Positions 1 to 12,118 of a stretch of DNA of 64,000 bases are shown piece by piece (the stretch's first letter is position 1; each line of letters opens with the position of its first letter). Below the pieces are notes generated by a model. It did not search any database. It was not told the DNA's origin and was given only the letters and a program-made list of their open reading frames with translations. Made by a program: the position numbers and the translations under genes. Source of the stretch: Macrotrachela quadricornifera (taxonomy: Eukaryota > Rotifera > Eurotatoria > Philodinida > Philodinidae); NCBI GenBank assembly GCA_022393335.1, contig JAJEKB010021158.1, positions 1,789,631 through 1,853,630 of the forward strand, read 5' to 3'.

Positions 1-33
1 CGGGAAACCGGGGTTCGATTCCCCGCCGCGGAG
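1..33 (+). tRNA. tRNA-Asp, 3' part cut by window edge
   Basis: The first 33 bases match exactly the 3' part of the complete tRNA-Asp at 5262-5333: end of the anticodon stem, variable loop, T arm (GGGGTTCGATTCCCC) and acceptor strand CCGCGGA plus discriminator G. A run of eight T follows within ten bases, the usual RNA polymerase III terminator. The 5' half, with the anticodon, lies outside the window, so the isotype rests on identity with the other copy. Confidence 0.9.
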
Positions 34-2096
34 TAATTCTTTTTTTTCTCATTCTGTTGTTATTGCCTAGTGTTCTCCGATGCACTGTTATAATAGTCCT
101 ATTGAATCAAATTTTTTTCATAGTTTACTTGGTCAAAAATATACTAATTAAATCAATATTCATTTGTATATATTTTCCTAGATAAATAAGAAAATTTAGA
201 TAATGAAAAAACCATTTTTGTTCATAAGTCAATTTGTACGAAGTAGTATATAATCATGAAAAATGTAAAGAATTTTATGACAAATCCTGAATTTGTTACT
301 GAATAGAATTTCTATGAAGTTTAAAGTGTTTCGAGAACTTTTCTACGCCTTTGACTATTTTTCTCGATTATTTTTCAATACTTTTTTTTAAATAGACAAT
401 TGTTAATCAAAGTCCAATTTTACGCTTCTGACTATAAAAAATAAATCCATCATATTTGTTAAGAATTAGTTAGACGAAACATATTTTCTAGCGCTAATTT
501 AGCTGCAAAGACACGATATTTACTAACACTATCATAAAATTTTTCTCTAATAATTGGCCCAACATTACAATAGCGTGTATTAGCCGATAATGCTTCAACT
601 ATAAGGAAAAGTCGAAAAATTCCGATCACTTTCTGTAAATATAAAGTTTTTCGAACATTTTATAATATAGAAATCAATCTGACGAGTTGATGTTGCATTA
701 ATACTACTAGCAAGTTATATGCACTTTACTGATAGTAATGTAAAATAATAAGAATAAAACCTATAATGACTGACTATTCTAATTTAATCTATCATAATTA
801 GAAAATTTGGACCAGAGGTGACTACAGATGAAATTGAATCAAATGTAAAATAACAAATAAGATTAATATTAAGTCAAATTTCAATAGGAAACTTTACTTG
901 ACTACTAGAACTGTTGCTTGTAATGAATATACGCCGATTACTAAAGATCCTACAGATGACTGATCACAAACATCTTTTCAACAGACAATATTTTTCATGT
1001 AATTGTAGTTGGTAGTATCACGGTCTGTTCGAGGAGAATAGCGATTTTTGGCAATTGAAGTGCATCTAGGATGCACCAATATCTTTACATATTTCATACA
1101 TTACATAAACGAGGCATTGATAACATGTGGAAAGACAAAGACGATATCGAAGAGTTGTAATCGGTTCAGTTCAATTGAAATGATTGAATCGACCGGTCGT
1201 CACTAGTTTTTATTAGTTTTAGAAGATGAATTTTACAACTTTCGGAATATGTATATCTTTTTCTAATAAAATATGACCAGTTTAAATATAAAACAAAGTA
1301 GAAAAAAAGAATAATCAGATTTCTTTCTGTACGAAACGATTTTTTGAACGAATTATATGTTGAATTTGGGTTAATGAGATTTTTTTATGAATTCCCTTTG
1401 CATCACATTCGAAGGTGAATAAAACCTTGTGTATATAGCCAGTGACGGATTTAAGAAGAATAGGGAGCGTCCTGGAGCCAATCATCTTTGTCCTCTCTTT
1501 CTTGTCACTGACCAAAATGATAAATTAATCAATTGGACAAACAACTATTCACATTAGTTTCATCATTGCAAAAGTTTCATGTAGTTAGAAATATAAATTC
1601 AATATGCAATAGAATATTAACTTTCAAAATAAAACTAAAAATATGGCAGGTGAATAAGAAATGCTCGATAGGAACTAATAAAGGTAAATTGTATAATTTC
1701 ATGTAAATACATATATTATTATTCGTTAATATTTTATTCTGAATACCAAATTTGCAAAGTTCCGTAAAAATGATTTGCATTTTAATACAAATATCCTTGT
1801 TTAAACTCAGTATTGTTGAAAGATCATCATAACATAAAATATAATGTTTGTTTTATTAGAAATTTAATTATGAAATTTCAATAACATACCGACGAATGAG
1901 AAACCTTTATATTAAGGTGGATGCACAAAAAAAACTATTTTTCATTTTTTTTTCATTATTTTAAAATTATGAAAGTGTATCATAGCATATGAAACATATT
2001 CAATCTTAGTTTGCACTACTAGTAACGATCATCTATTGTTTTTTATTATCAAAAGTGGTAAAAATAGGCACAGTGACAACAAATTTATCATAGCCA
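34..2096. other. AT-rich intergenic region
   Basis: No convincing coding exon on either strand; the short open frames are of chance length and composition. No long inverted repeat was noticed. It separates the cut tRNA from the LamG gene. Confidence 0.5.
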
Positions 2097-4384
2097 ATGC
2101 TACCTTCTCAACATTCATTATCAAAACTTCCTCGACATAAATCATTCGAAAATCTTGTAAGTTCTTATATTAATTGTGTTTCGGAAATATCAAAAAAAAC
2201 ATTTTCTTTTAAGCATTCTCAGTTTTCAAAATCAGTAACTTCATTCGGTACTGTCATTCATGCTAGAATTCGTAATCCACACAAAATTCAATCGATCGAT
2301 GATACTTATGTTAGTAATTCTTAAATCAATTTATATTTATTTCATTTTAATACATATTACAGACAGATTATAAGAACTGGAATATTCAACAAGAAATGAA
2401 TAATTCTATTCGTTATAATGTTAATGAATCATTATTTTTGAACAATAATTCATGGAATACTAAACAAATGATTTCTCATCGATCAAATACGATTATATCG
2501 AATGATCATAATAATATTATAGTAAATCTTTGTTACATTTTAATAGTTATTTTTCTTTTCAAAAAAGGTTTTGTATATATGAATAGTCGAGTCGAACATG
2601 CTTTGAAGAATTAGATCATCAAGTATTGGATCAGAAGAAGAGACGAAGACAACAAAAGTTAGTAGACTTATTTTTATTCTTAATTGATTTAATGATCTTC
2701 TAGATATTATAATAAATGTTGTTGTTCATGTACACCTTTATGTAAGTTATTAAGTTTATTAGCTATATTTTTTCTGATTGGTGTTATTACTGCACTTCTT
2801 GGTGTCTTATTAATTAAACCGAATACAACAACTACAAAGGGTAAATAACAAATATATTTAAGTTTTATTTTCTTCATATATAAATAATTGTTACTTATGA
2901 AGATTCTACAAGTATCCTGACATCAACAATAAGTACATCGACTTCAACCACAAGTAAGTTAAAATGATCAATCAGCGAATTTTATTGATAAAAATGTATT
3001 TTATATCTAGCAACAACTACTGAAATGTTATGTTCATTCTCTTGTCTTAATCGAACATGGATTTCTTCATCAGCTCTTCTTGCTAAATGGACATTTGACG
3101 GACATTTTTTTGATGAAACAAATAATTTCAATGGAATAGCAGTCGATAATCCATCATTTGTCACAAATGGTTATGTTAATGAAGCCATATGGTTCAGTAG
3201 TAATCAATATCTTTATACATCCTACATACCTCTCTCAAGTACTAGTTTTACAATCGAAGGATGGATTTTTCCAACTGGATATCCTAATTCAAAAGATCAT
3301 AGTATTCTTGGTCTTTGTACAAATCCATTCAATAATCAATGTCTTCATTTGACAATTCGAAAAACTGGTTCATTGTTTAGTTTATATCTTTCATTTTTTG
3401 GTGATAATTGTTTGGGTATTAGTAATGTTAAACTATTTAAATGGACACATGTTGCATTTATTTTTGATATGAGTACATATGCACAATCTATTTATATTGA
3501 TGGAATATTTGATAAAATGTGTATATCAGCAACACCACTTTTAGCTACTTCAGGATCTTTAACAATAGGTTACGTACCAGGAATTGTTTCAGCAAATGGA
3601 AATAATTTTTTTCAGGTAAAATAGTGATAAACCTTTTTTTTGTATTTTAAAATAAAAATTCTAGGGTTATATTGATCATTTAACAATTTTTAATCGAGTT
3701 AAAACATCATGTGAAATACTTGATGATGCTTCACTTGTAACACATTTTACATTTGATAATAGTTCTTTACTTGTCGATTCTGGACCTAATACTCTTCAGA
3801 GCATTCAACAATCTATTTCATCTGTATTGTCAGGTCATTCTTCTCAAGCAATTAACTTTAATGAATCATCATCATCATTTGTACAGATATCTGGTCTCAC
3901 TGCTCTTGGTATAGTTAATCAAAGTTTTTCTATTTCTCTTTGGATTCAACCAAGAATACTTAAAGGCATTCTTATTTATATTTCAAAAACTTCATCAGGT
4001 ACTCAATGGTCAATACCTATGATAGGTTTTGCCATAAATGGTTCACTTATTGGTCAAATATTAGATACAGAGATCATATCCATTTCAGATTTAACTACTC
4101 TAACAATATTAACATGGTCACACATTGTTCTCACATGGAGTTCAACAAATGGACTTCGTCTTTATGTCAATAATATTTTAGTAGCATCTTCATCATCTGC
4201 AACATCGTATTCAGCTAGTTCATCATCAAATTATCTTATATTAGGAAACAGTCCTACATATAGTAGTACTTGTACTGTTGGTCTTATTCCTTTACAAACA
4301 CCATTCAACGGTGATATTGATGAATTGAGAGTATACAATCGAGAACTTTCTATAAATGATATCTGTGCACTTTATCGAAATTAA
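2097..4384 (+). CDS. Single-pass membrane protein with two LamG/ConA-like domains
   Basis: Multi-exon gene, start ATG 2097, stop 4382-4384. Exon 1 ends at 2309 (intron begins gttagt) and exon 2 opens at 2363 in the same phase. Later exons encode a cytoplasmic stretch ending in KKRRRQQK, a Cys-rich YYNKCCCSC motif and one hydrophobic helix (LLAIFFLIGVITALLGVLLI), then a Thr/Ser-rich stalk in short exons. Two similar extracellular modules follow: one opening LLAKWTFDG with FTIEGWIFP and WTHVAFIFD (about 3060-3620), one with THFTFDN, FSISLWIQP and WSHIVLTWS (about 3740-4384). These are hallmarks of Laminin_G_3/concanavalin-like folds, and GDIDELRVYNREL is the classic terminal strand. It is probably a type II surface protein binding glycans or proteins; the ligand cannot be read. 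No frame break seen. Confidence 0.82.
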
Positions 4385-5261
4385 TTTTTTTTATTAAATA
4401 TAAATATAGTATAATATACGTAAATAAATAAAAATTTATTGAAATTTTAATCTACATTTTTGTAATGCAAGGTATTTTTGACATTGATTTAATATTACAA
4501 ATGTTCAAATACATATTGAACACTGAAGAATATTCTCTTCTAAAATACATCCTATTAAAAAAAAAAATTATTTATTCATATTTCCTTTCAAAATTCGCCA
4601 GGATTAGTTTATAAGTAGATCATTAGATTTTCTTTTGATTTCAAACGAAATTTATGATCCTATGCTAAAGTCTTTTGATTAACATATTTAATGATTCTTT
4701 TCGTTAGGATGTCCCAACAAATAAATGTAAATAAAGATATTTTTGCAGAGAAAAGTAAAAACCAATATTCCTCACCTGCTTCTTTTTTTTTATTTTGATT
4801 TCTTTATTGTTACATTTTGGAATGCTTATAAAAATTTTACACTCATACACAACAATTTCGTTATACCATCATGATGTTATCATTGCACATAAATTGAAAG
4901 GAAAAATACGTAATAAAATGCTCCATGTTTTTATCATGTTAAATTCCTATCACTTTCTTCCTTCTCACTGAGATGATTAGGCACATAATTAAAAACTGAA
5001 AAATTTAAAAACTACTTTTTGATAATGTAAAAATTAAGAAAAACTTCTATGTAAAAGGAGTCAGCAGATCGACAAATATATATATATATATTATTCTTCT
5101 ATATTCATATCGATTTGATACTAATTTATTATTTATGATGACCGACTTTTTAGTTCTAGTATATGTTTATGTTTTGTTAACCAACTCAATAGAAGTAGAA
5201 AGAAAAAAAATGTGTTATTATTTAAACAAGTTTCTCATTAAAATCGAAAAAAAAAGAATTA
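4385..5261. other. Intergenic region between LamG gene and tRNA-Asp
   Basis: AT-rich sequence with a short (TA)n run near 5078-5091. A poly-A tract on the plus strand just left of the tRNA reads as a poly-T terminator for the minus-strand tRNA. No coding signal seen. Confidence 0.5.
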
Positions 5262-5333
5262 CTCCGCGGCGGGGAATCGAACCCCGGTTTCCCGCGTGAC
5301 AGGCGGGGATACTAACCACTATACTACCGCGGA
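5262..5333 (-). tRNA. tRNA-Asp (anticodon GTC)
   Basis: Complete 72-nt cloverleaf on the minus strand. The acceptor stem TCCGCGG pairs with CCGCGGA and is followed by discriminator G. The D arm is GTATAGTGGTTAGTAT, the anticodon stem-loop CCCGCCTGTCACGCGGG gives anticodon GTC, and the T arm is CCGGGGTTCGATTCCCCG. The A-box and B-box consensus are intact and a T-run lies just downstream on the minus strand, so it should be functional. The same gene occurs at 1-33 (plus strand, cut) and 34007-34067 (minus strand, gapped). Confidence 0.97.
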
Positions 5334-6779
5334 CACTATTTATTTACCATATATAATTTCACAATATGAACAATATTTGTTTGTAACATTAAAATACCAA
5401 ACATTTAACATTAAGTAGCAAGTTCAATTTTTTTTTCTACGGAAAGAGTAGATCCTAACACGCGTATTCAAAATGTACTGGTAACTCTATGAAGATAGAA
5501 TGAAATTTTGATTCAGACGGATGTATAAAGATCATCGATCGAAAATCTATAGAAAACATAAATGTGTGGTTAACTAGTTTCAGAAGTTATAGTTATTTAA
5601 AAAAAAAAATTTTGATCGATTTCAGGATAGATTTTCTGTGGGTGGAAAAAGCGTTTAAAATTTATCAAGATTTTCCATGATTCTCAATCATATCGAAATC
5701 TTTTGTTTTGATTCTAGTAGTACTTTGGTTTGTGAAACTACTTGCAGCATTACTATATCATGGTTTTCATGCACCATTCTGCTACGTTTATGGCATTATC
5801 TACTTTTATTACGTTGATATCATATAATAAATTGAGCATGAGTTCAAATGAAGGTTATAATCTGATATTTGAATTGGATGGAATTTTTCTCGAAATAACC
5901 GACTTTTCTCATTATAAATGGTGTAGGTTTGCTATCAAAATGTCCAAAGATCATGGAATAGTCAGAAGAGATGACACAGCTGATGAATCTACAGCAATTA
6001 GTCTCAATTTATTATTGGTCAAAATATTGAATAATAAAATCATAAAAAGTTTCATTAGTCTTATAAAGACATAACCAAGAGAAAGTAAAAGAACTAACTA
6101 CCAATCACATAGGATATCCTAGATTAGGATTCGAGTATCTTTAAAAAATATTCGCCCATTCGTTAGACCAATACTAGACCAAGATAGAGCTCAATGAGCT
6201 CTATTGAATGCACTGTTTAATTTCCCGAAAAGCTCCTTCCTACAGGTAAAAAAAGTCAAAATACTAATAAAAAATGTATAAAAAGTCGAAATAATTTAGT
6301 AAAACTTGTATGGATTCGCTCATAGGTTATACCAAACGATGAAACTTCAGGAATCGATAGAATTCAATGAGTTCTGTCAAATGAATACCTTGGTTGCTAT
6401 TTTCAAATGAATTATTGTACAGAAAATGCCTTACTAGTAATCTTTTACTAATGAATTTACTAAAAATTGATTTTTATATGCATTGAAAGGTCAGATTAAG
6501 TTAGACCAACATTAGATGAAAGATAGAAGAAGTGAGTTATTTCTACTATTTATAATTGCATGATTAAATATACTCAAGAAAAAAAAGAAACTGAATATAA
6601 AAACGATACAGACAGAAAGAAAAAATAAATAACGTGAAGAAACAGAAGGGTGATAAAGAAAGATAAAGATAAATATTATTTGATAATATGAGATTCAAAA
6701 AATACAATATCATTCAAGTGATTTAAAAATTCTAGTTGAAAATATAGACGAATCTTAAATGAAAAAAAAATTTTATTAT
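5334..6779. other. Intergenic region
   Basis: No supported gene. An open frame of 110 codons begins near 5742 but has no domain, no splice structure and no compositional contrast with its surroundings. It contains short direct repeats of the type gatagaattcaatgag/agagctcaatgag (about 6188 and 6356). Confidence 0.4.
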
Positions 6780-7501
6780 TAAATCTAATTAAAAAATAAG
6801 AAATACAAACTTCTTCCATAATACGATCTTTTATTTTTTGTGATAATTTTCCATCAGAAGTTTTTTCTCTTGATGATGAATCTTTAACTTCTTCTAAAAT
6901 ATATTGTGAACCAATATCTGATGTTAAAATAATAATTGTATTTTTAAAATCAACTGTTTCATCCTAAAAAGTGGAAAAAAGTACTTCAATAGAATTTTAC
7001 ATTATATATAAAATTAAACATACAATAACCCAGGTCGATGAAAACGGCTAAGTTTACCGTATGAAAACGTACCATAAACGTTTTAAAAACGGCGTATTTA
7101 CGGTATAATACGGTGTCAATTCGGTCCGTTTTTGTTCCGTATCGAACCGTATTATCGGGCACAGAATTACGGACCATAACGTGTCCGTTCAGTAAACGTT
7201 CCGTATTTGGTGGTTTTTTGAGAATTATCAGATATGATACGGTAGGGTGTTTTGTACCGTATTGAGACGGTTTCTTGACCGAAAACAGACCGATTTATAT
7301 CTGTTCGCACTACTTAGAGTATTTTATCTCGACAATTAGTTGATTCAAAATCATCTATTTCATTAGCAATATCCAGGACGAATAATCCGAAGCTTGGATC
7401 CGACGGGATCCTACTAGGTTTTTGTAGCTAGCTCAGGTATTACCTTCATCATGCATGCCATACTTATTTCATTATTTTCTCATATGTTGTATATATATAG
7501 T

Positions 7502-7795
7502 CGTGACCAACGGTAAGGTATCCCATTAATGTTTTTTTTTATTGTGGGATACAACATACTATTATTCGGGTCATATGATAGAGGATCATAGATAATCCTG
7601 AATGGACCCAAACAACGCTATACTTTATTGTTACAATAGTAGAGAAAGTTTTCTCCACTATTGTACCAATAAAGCATAGCGTTATTCAGACCAATTGAGG
7701 GTCATCTGTGATCCTCTATCGTATGACCCGAATTATAATATGTTGTATCCTTACAATAAAAAAAACATTAATGGGATACCTTACCGTTGGTCACG
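7502..7795. repeat. Near-perfect palindrome (foldback MITE)
   Basis: The two arms of about 140 bases are reverse complements with few mismatches. The left end begins CGTGACCAACGGTAAGGTAT, the right end finishes ATACCTTACCGTTGGTCACG, and the centre (about 7647) is TAGAGAAAGTTTTCTCCA. Nested within the 7029-8337 element. A clear target duplication was not seen. Confidence 0.85.
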
Positions 7796-7806
7796 TTCAT
7801 ATATAT

Positions 7807-8115
7807 GGCATTGTAAGAATAATAGCCTAAAATAAATTAAAAAAATGAATTCACTCAAAATACTTATTGTTCAATAATTGAGTAAGAAAAATAATCTAAA
7901 ATAAACAAAAAAGAAATAAATTGATTTAATATACGTACTGTTCAATAATTGAATAGTAATACTAATCTAAAATAGATAAAAAAAACAAAAATAATTTAAA
8001 ATACTTGTTGTTCCATAATTTAATAAGAAAAATAGCCTAAAATAAATAAATAAAAAGAATTTTTTAAAAAGATTTACCGTTCCATAATTGAATAAGAATA
8101 ATAATCTAAAATAAG
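7807..8115. repeat. ~72-bp AT-rich tandem array (about 4 copies)
   Basis: The phrases ATACTTRTTGTTCMATAATT, AATAAGAAAAATA and ATCTAAAATAAA recur about every 70 bases with many substitutions. The same consensus (ATACTTACTATTCAATTTG..ATCTAAAATAAA) is seen in the longer array at 50935-51620, inside an element with the same outer arms. Confidence 0.6.
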
Positions 8116-8796
8116 AATATTAAGTAGGTTTTCAGAAAACGTCTAAAAACGGGACGCAGTCTGAGTACCGTTATCGGACAGAATTCAGTACTCCGTATTG
8201 CGGTCCGTAAACTTTGCGAAAAATATCCGTATGTACACCGTTAACTGCTATCAGTATACGAAAAAAGTCGGATATCCGTATAGATGTCGTTTTTTATCCG
8301 TATACTACTGTTTACGGTCCGATTCATTCGACCAGGGAAGAGAATCATTATCTAAAATTTTTAATAAAGTATTCAATATTTGTGGATGTAATTTTTCAGC
8401 TTTATCTAATAAAACTACAGCATAAGGTTGTTGTTGAACAGCTTCAATTAATTGTTCAATTGGTTTAAAATCAATATAATCTAATAAATAAAAATCAAAA
8501 CAATATGTCAAACATGAAAGATACAAAATCTGTTTTTTTTTATACCTGATGGTGTGCCAGATAACGGAACAACTGAATTAGATTCTGTATATGTGTCCAT
8601 ATTGATATGTATCATTGATTTTATTGAGTGGAATAATTCTAATGCTAATGCTTTAGCTAATGTTATTTTATCAACGCTATTTGATCCTAGATAAATAAAT
8701 AAAATAATTGTGCATTAAATATCCAATTATTTACCCAAAAATAAAAATAAAGCGGTTGGTCGATTTTTTATTGAAAATTCAACTTGTCTTCGTGTA

Positions 8797-9080
8797 TTCA
8801 GGTCAATTACCTCCCACCGTAAACGACCGGTTTTTATCCTATTTGATTCTTTCCATACGCACAGTATTACGGCTGTTTTTTGTCGTACCGTACACGGCCA
8901 GTAACTGTCGTACACGGCCTGACAATCGAGTATCCGGTCATTTATGCTCATTTACAATACGTTGAAATACGGCTGTAATATTGCACATATGAAATGAGCC
9001 AAACACGACTCGTAAACTGCCGGAAACGACAGAATACGTTATGGTTTTTGACGGTTACGGCAGTCGTATCTATTGTTCTG
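8797..9080. repeat. AAACGG/CCGT-word insertion in ClpB pseudogene
   Basis: A CG-rich island dense in ACGG/CCGT words, starting TTCAGGTCAATTACC and ending ATCTATTGTTCTG. Its borders follow from the coding sequence: removing it joins ClpB codons GTT ACA directly to CGA AGA (..AKTVT|RRQVEF..). The tetranucleotide TGTA flanks it on both sides (8793-8796 and 9081-9084), a possible short target duplication. Confidence 0.6.
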
Positions 9081-9984
9081 TGTAACAGTTTTTGCAACAG
9101 TATTAATAACATTATCTTGCCCAATAAATTTTTCACGTCAATGCTCGTATAGTATTGAACAACGATTATTTTCTATATCATCAAAGACTGATGCAGAAAT
9201 ACCAGTTCATCGACAAACTAAAAATGAATGAGAATATATAAAAAAATTACTAATATTGATAATATTATTAGGATCAATACCTATCAACGATAATTGAGTT
9301 TATTGTTGCTTATTTTCTTCTATAATTCTGACTTTAACTTCATTTAAATCTTTTTCTTGTACTGTTGATGTTGATGATTCCTTTGTGAACATATAAATTT
9401 ACATGCTTCATCAATTAAATCTTCAATAAAAAACAATTTTAATATATGAATTTTAAAAATATTTATTAATGGCTTTATCTAGTAAAAATTTATTTTTTAT
9501 AAAACGATGAAAGAATACAGTAGCAGTAATTAAAGCTGAATCAAGAATTTGAACTAAATAAAATAATATAAATAATATACAAAGAAATAAACCAATCAAC
9601 TATAATATAATTCCATTTGATCTTTAAGATCAGTTAAAATTAAAATACAATCAGTAATTGTTGGTTATTCAATAAAAACTTGATGAAAATTTTTTTTAGT
9701 ATTGGATCTTATTCAATATATTTTTTTATATCATTTAATGTTGTTGCACCAATACGACAAAGTTCATTTTGACCTTTAAATAAGTATTTTTTATATTAAA
9801 TTATCAAATCAATAATAATGTATACATACTTAATATTACTTTAAATAATTCACTACGTTCATTATACCTAAAAATATAATTCATTAAATATATTTTTTTA
9901 AAAACTCAAAATTTCTTTTTACTTTCGTTCGTAAGAATTAAATGTATATGATCAATACATAAAATAATATCACTATTTGAAATC

Positions 9985-10089
9985 CCCAAGTCGATCTTTC
10001 CGACCGTCGGAAACGACGTATTAAAGCACTAGTTTTCATCGTTTTTCGCCGTTTTGCACCGTTTACGACACCGTTTTCTTTTACATGGG
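9985..10089. repeat. Short AAACGG/CCGTTT-word insertion in ClpB pseudogene
   Basis: About 105 bases with CCCAAGTCGATC at the left and GTTTTCTTTTACATGGG at the right, i.e. the CCCAGGTC-like and CCCATGTRAAA-like ends of this group facing inward. The interior is a string of CGTTTT/CCGTTT words. It sits between the NBD1 block PKRLIRL and the Walker B block DIILCID. Confidence 0.6.
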
Positions 10090-10848
10090 CTATAATGTTT
10101 AATCTAATTAAACGTTTAGGCAATGTACCAGGTATATTTTTACTAAAAATATATTTTGCTGATTTTTCGATAATAGATGATGATGAAATACACTATTTAA
10201 AAAATACATTAATCATTTAGAAAAAAAAAATCCTTACTAAATGATCGATTAAAATACAATTATTTTTTATTGTTCCTGTTAATATATCAATAATTTGTTG
10301 AATTTCTTGATCATGAGCAAAAACTAAAAAAAGTCAATCAATAAATGCATCCTTTTTTTAATAAATATTTTCATACCATGATCGAGTCTTTTGTGATAAG
10401 CATTATTTATTAAATCAACACCACATTTTATTAATGCATCGCTTTTCTAAATAAATTAAATGATTTTAATATTCATAAAACAAATAAAAACTTAATTAGA
10501 TTGTGTTTCTAAAAATATCTCTAAACTAGATGACACTAAATTATGTAACACTATAGAAAATGATATTTAAAAAGACTTCTTAATCATCTATATTTTGAAG
10601 GTATATACGCATACAGAACGAAAATAATGATAGATAAATTTTTTTCATAATATATGTTAATTAATCATTTATAATATTATTTCATATTAAAAAAATATTA
10701 AGCAAAAACTCATTCTTCAAGAAAAAGTTTAATAAAAAATATTTATATAATACTTTATTTTTTATTTATTTTTTAAGATAATAAAGATTTATTTCCTTCA
10801 TCAATAATTGATATTATTTTTTTGCTATATTTTGTTTTATTTTATTCA

Positions 10849-11072
10849 CCCATGTGAAAGAAAAAGGTGCAAAACGGCGAAAAACGACATTGTTACGGGC
10901 CGTTTTACGTGAGCTCGTAAAAGGGCGAAATAGGACGAGAAACAATCGCCATTGTCTAGCGAAAGAAACGGACTGACGGATTACGGCGAAACACAATGAG
11001 AATTAGTGCCTTAATATGCCGTTTCAAGCTGTATAAGACGCCGTCTCCGACGATCGGAATGATTGACCTGGG
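10849..11072. repeat. AAACGG/CCGTTT-word element, short form
   Basis: 224-base island starting CCCATGTGAAAGAAAAAGG and ending ATTGACCTGGG. The interior is dense in AAACGG, ACGAC and CCGTTT words and contains GCCGTTTTACGTGAGCTCG, nearly identical to a segment near 50783 in the large element. No internal AT array, so this may be a minimal form. Flanks are plain AT-rich DNA. Confidence 0.65.
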
Positions 11073-11868
11073 TATCATTAAATATTTTTTATATTCGAAT
11101 TTTTTTGCGTTCCTTTCCTGTCATTGATTATCATGCTATTTTTTATAGACTACGATACATTTATAAAAATAAAATTATTTTCAACTTCTTATTTCCCACT
11201 TTAATTCTTTTGCATATGATACAATTTCTTAACATACTTTTAAGATAAACATAACTTTACGCAATATTTTAATCTACGAAAATTATTTTATGTTCTTATC
11301 TTTTATCATCTAGTCGAAAATTGAAAAAAACACATGTTTCCTACTGCATGTATCAGTGCTGCCACCTTGTCTACTTTTAGCAGACAAATTCTGCTTTTTA
11401 AAGATTTTTCTGCTTTTTTTAAATGTTGGGTCATTTATATTTTTAATCAATAATTCTCGTCTGAATGATCATTTCTCGAATTCTAAAAACAAACTTTTTT
11501 TAATAAACACACATATTACTATCTTACATTAGTTCAACTTCAATCAAAACTTGTATTTTCTAGTGGCTAAAAGTATTGAATATATATATGTTTATTTATT
11601 CCATTCTTTACCTGTTTCTCTTTCGTTAAAATTTCCATTATTTGTCTAATTCGTACAAATCAACACATACATTCTTTTATGGGTTTACTGGACGAATATA
11701 AATAACTAAGGTAAATAGTATGAATATTTATAGTATAAATACAGCAAGAATGAGTGATGATGGCAATGCTGAAGAAGATACACCTAAAATTTTAGCAATT
11801 GAAAAATTATCAGCATCAACAGGAGTTGAACAGAGAAAAAAGAGATTGACATTTGTATTCTTTATTAT

Positions 11869-12118
11869 CCCAGGTGATTCGAACCGACTGTCGGATCATA
11901 TCGGAAAAATCATCGGATTCGATGGGAATTCGTCGGATTCTATTTACAGGATTCCCACGAGTTCCGATGAATTCCACATCTGCTGTCGGAATGGCAAGAA
12001 TTCTGTCGGAACTCTTGAAAATCTGACACTTTTCGACATTCAGAACCGCCTGTCGGAATCCTGTAGTTAGGATTCCGACGAATTCTCGTCGGATTCTATC
12101 GGGTGAGTTCGATCTGGG
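11869..12118. repeat. TCGGAATTC-word element
   Basis: 250 bases starting CCCAGGTGATTCGAAC and ending GTTCGATCTGGG, an imperfect inverted terminal repeat. The interior is built almost wholly from degenerate TCGGATTC/GAATTCCGAC words in both orientations. The ends resemble the CCCAGGTC ends of the AAACGG-word elements but the internal word is different. It interrupts what looks like a hAT transposase remnant. Confidence 0.65.

Larger units (their letters stand above)
7029..8337. repeat. AAACGG/CCGTTT-word element with internal array, inserted in ClpB pseudogene
   Basis: Begins CCCAGGTCGA (7029) and ends TCGACCAGGG (8337): a 10-bp inverted terminal repeat with one mismatch. The outer ~250-300 bases at each end (7029-7320, 8130-8337) are much richer in CG than the surroundings and packed with ACGG/CCGT words in both orientations. 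The middle holds a 294-bp perfect-type palindrome and a ~72-bp AT-rich tandem array. It separates the NBD2 Walker B exon from the next ClpB exon. No target duplication could be recognised. Confidence 0.7.
6780..10545 (-). pseudogene. Decayed ClpB/Hsp104-type AAA+ disaggregase
   Basis: Read on the minus strand, conserved ClpB blocks appear in the right order. At 10500-10240 are ALIKCGVDLI and DQEIQQIIDIL (entry to NBD1); near 10150 IFSKNIPGTLPKRLI; near 9960 DIILCIDHIHLIL (Walker B); near 9740 ELCRIGATTLNDIKKYIE followed by stop. Then come DCILILTDLKDQ and, near 9400, DLIDEACKF. At 9230-9100 are CR(stop)TGIS and FIGQDNVINTVAKTV; at 8800-8735 TRRQVEF..NRPTALFLFLG; at 8690-8340 GSNSVDKITLAKALA, PYAVVLLDKAEKLHP and LLKILD; at 6960-6790 TVDFKNTIIILTSDIGSQYI. 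Both AAA+ modules are therefore represented. It is dead: several in-frame stops, Walker A of NBD2 reads GSNSVDK instead of GxxxxGKT, Walker B reads LLDK instead of LLDE, and three insertions interrupt it. Splice-like borders persist. The region after IKDRIMEE is not found. Confidence 0.85.

Noticed and set aside
5742..6074. 110-codon open frame on the plus strand
   Set aside because: No domain, no splice sites in keeping with neighbours, and composition like the surrounding DNA; likely chance.
7807..8115. CRISPR-like array, considered because of regular ~72-bp spacing
   Set aside because: No conserved short repeats with unique spacers; whole monomers diverge together, as in a satellite, and the DNA is eukaryotic.
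11720..12070. Plus-strand open frame of 116 codons
   Set aside because: Its second half is translation of the TCGGAATTC-word element; only the first ~50 codons could be host or transposase sequence.
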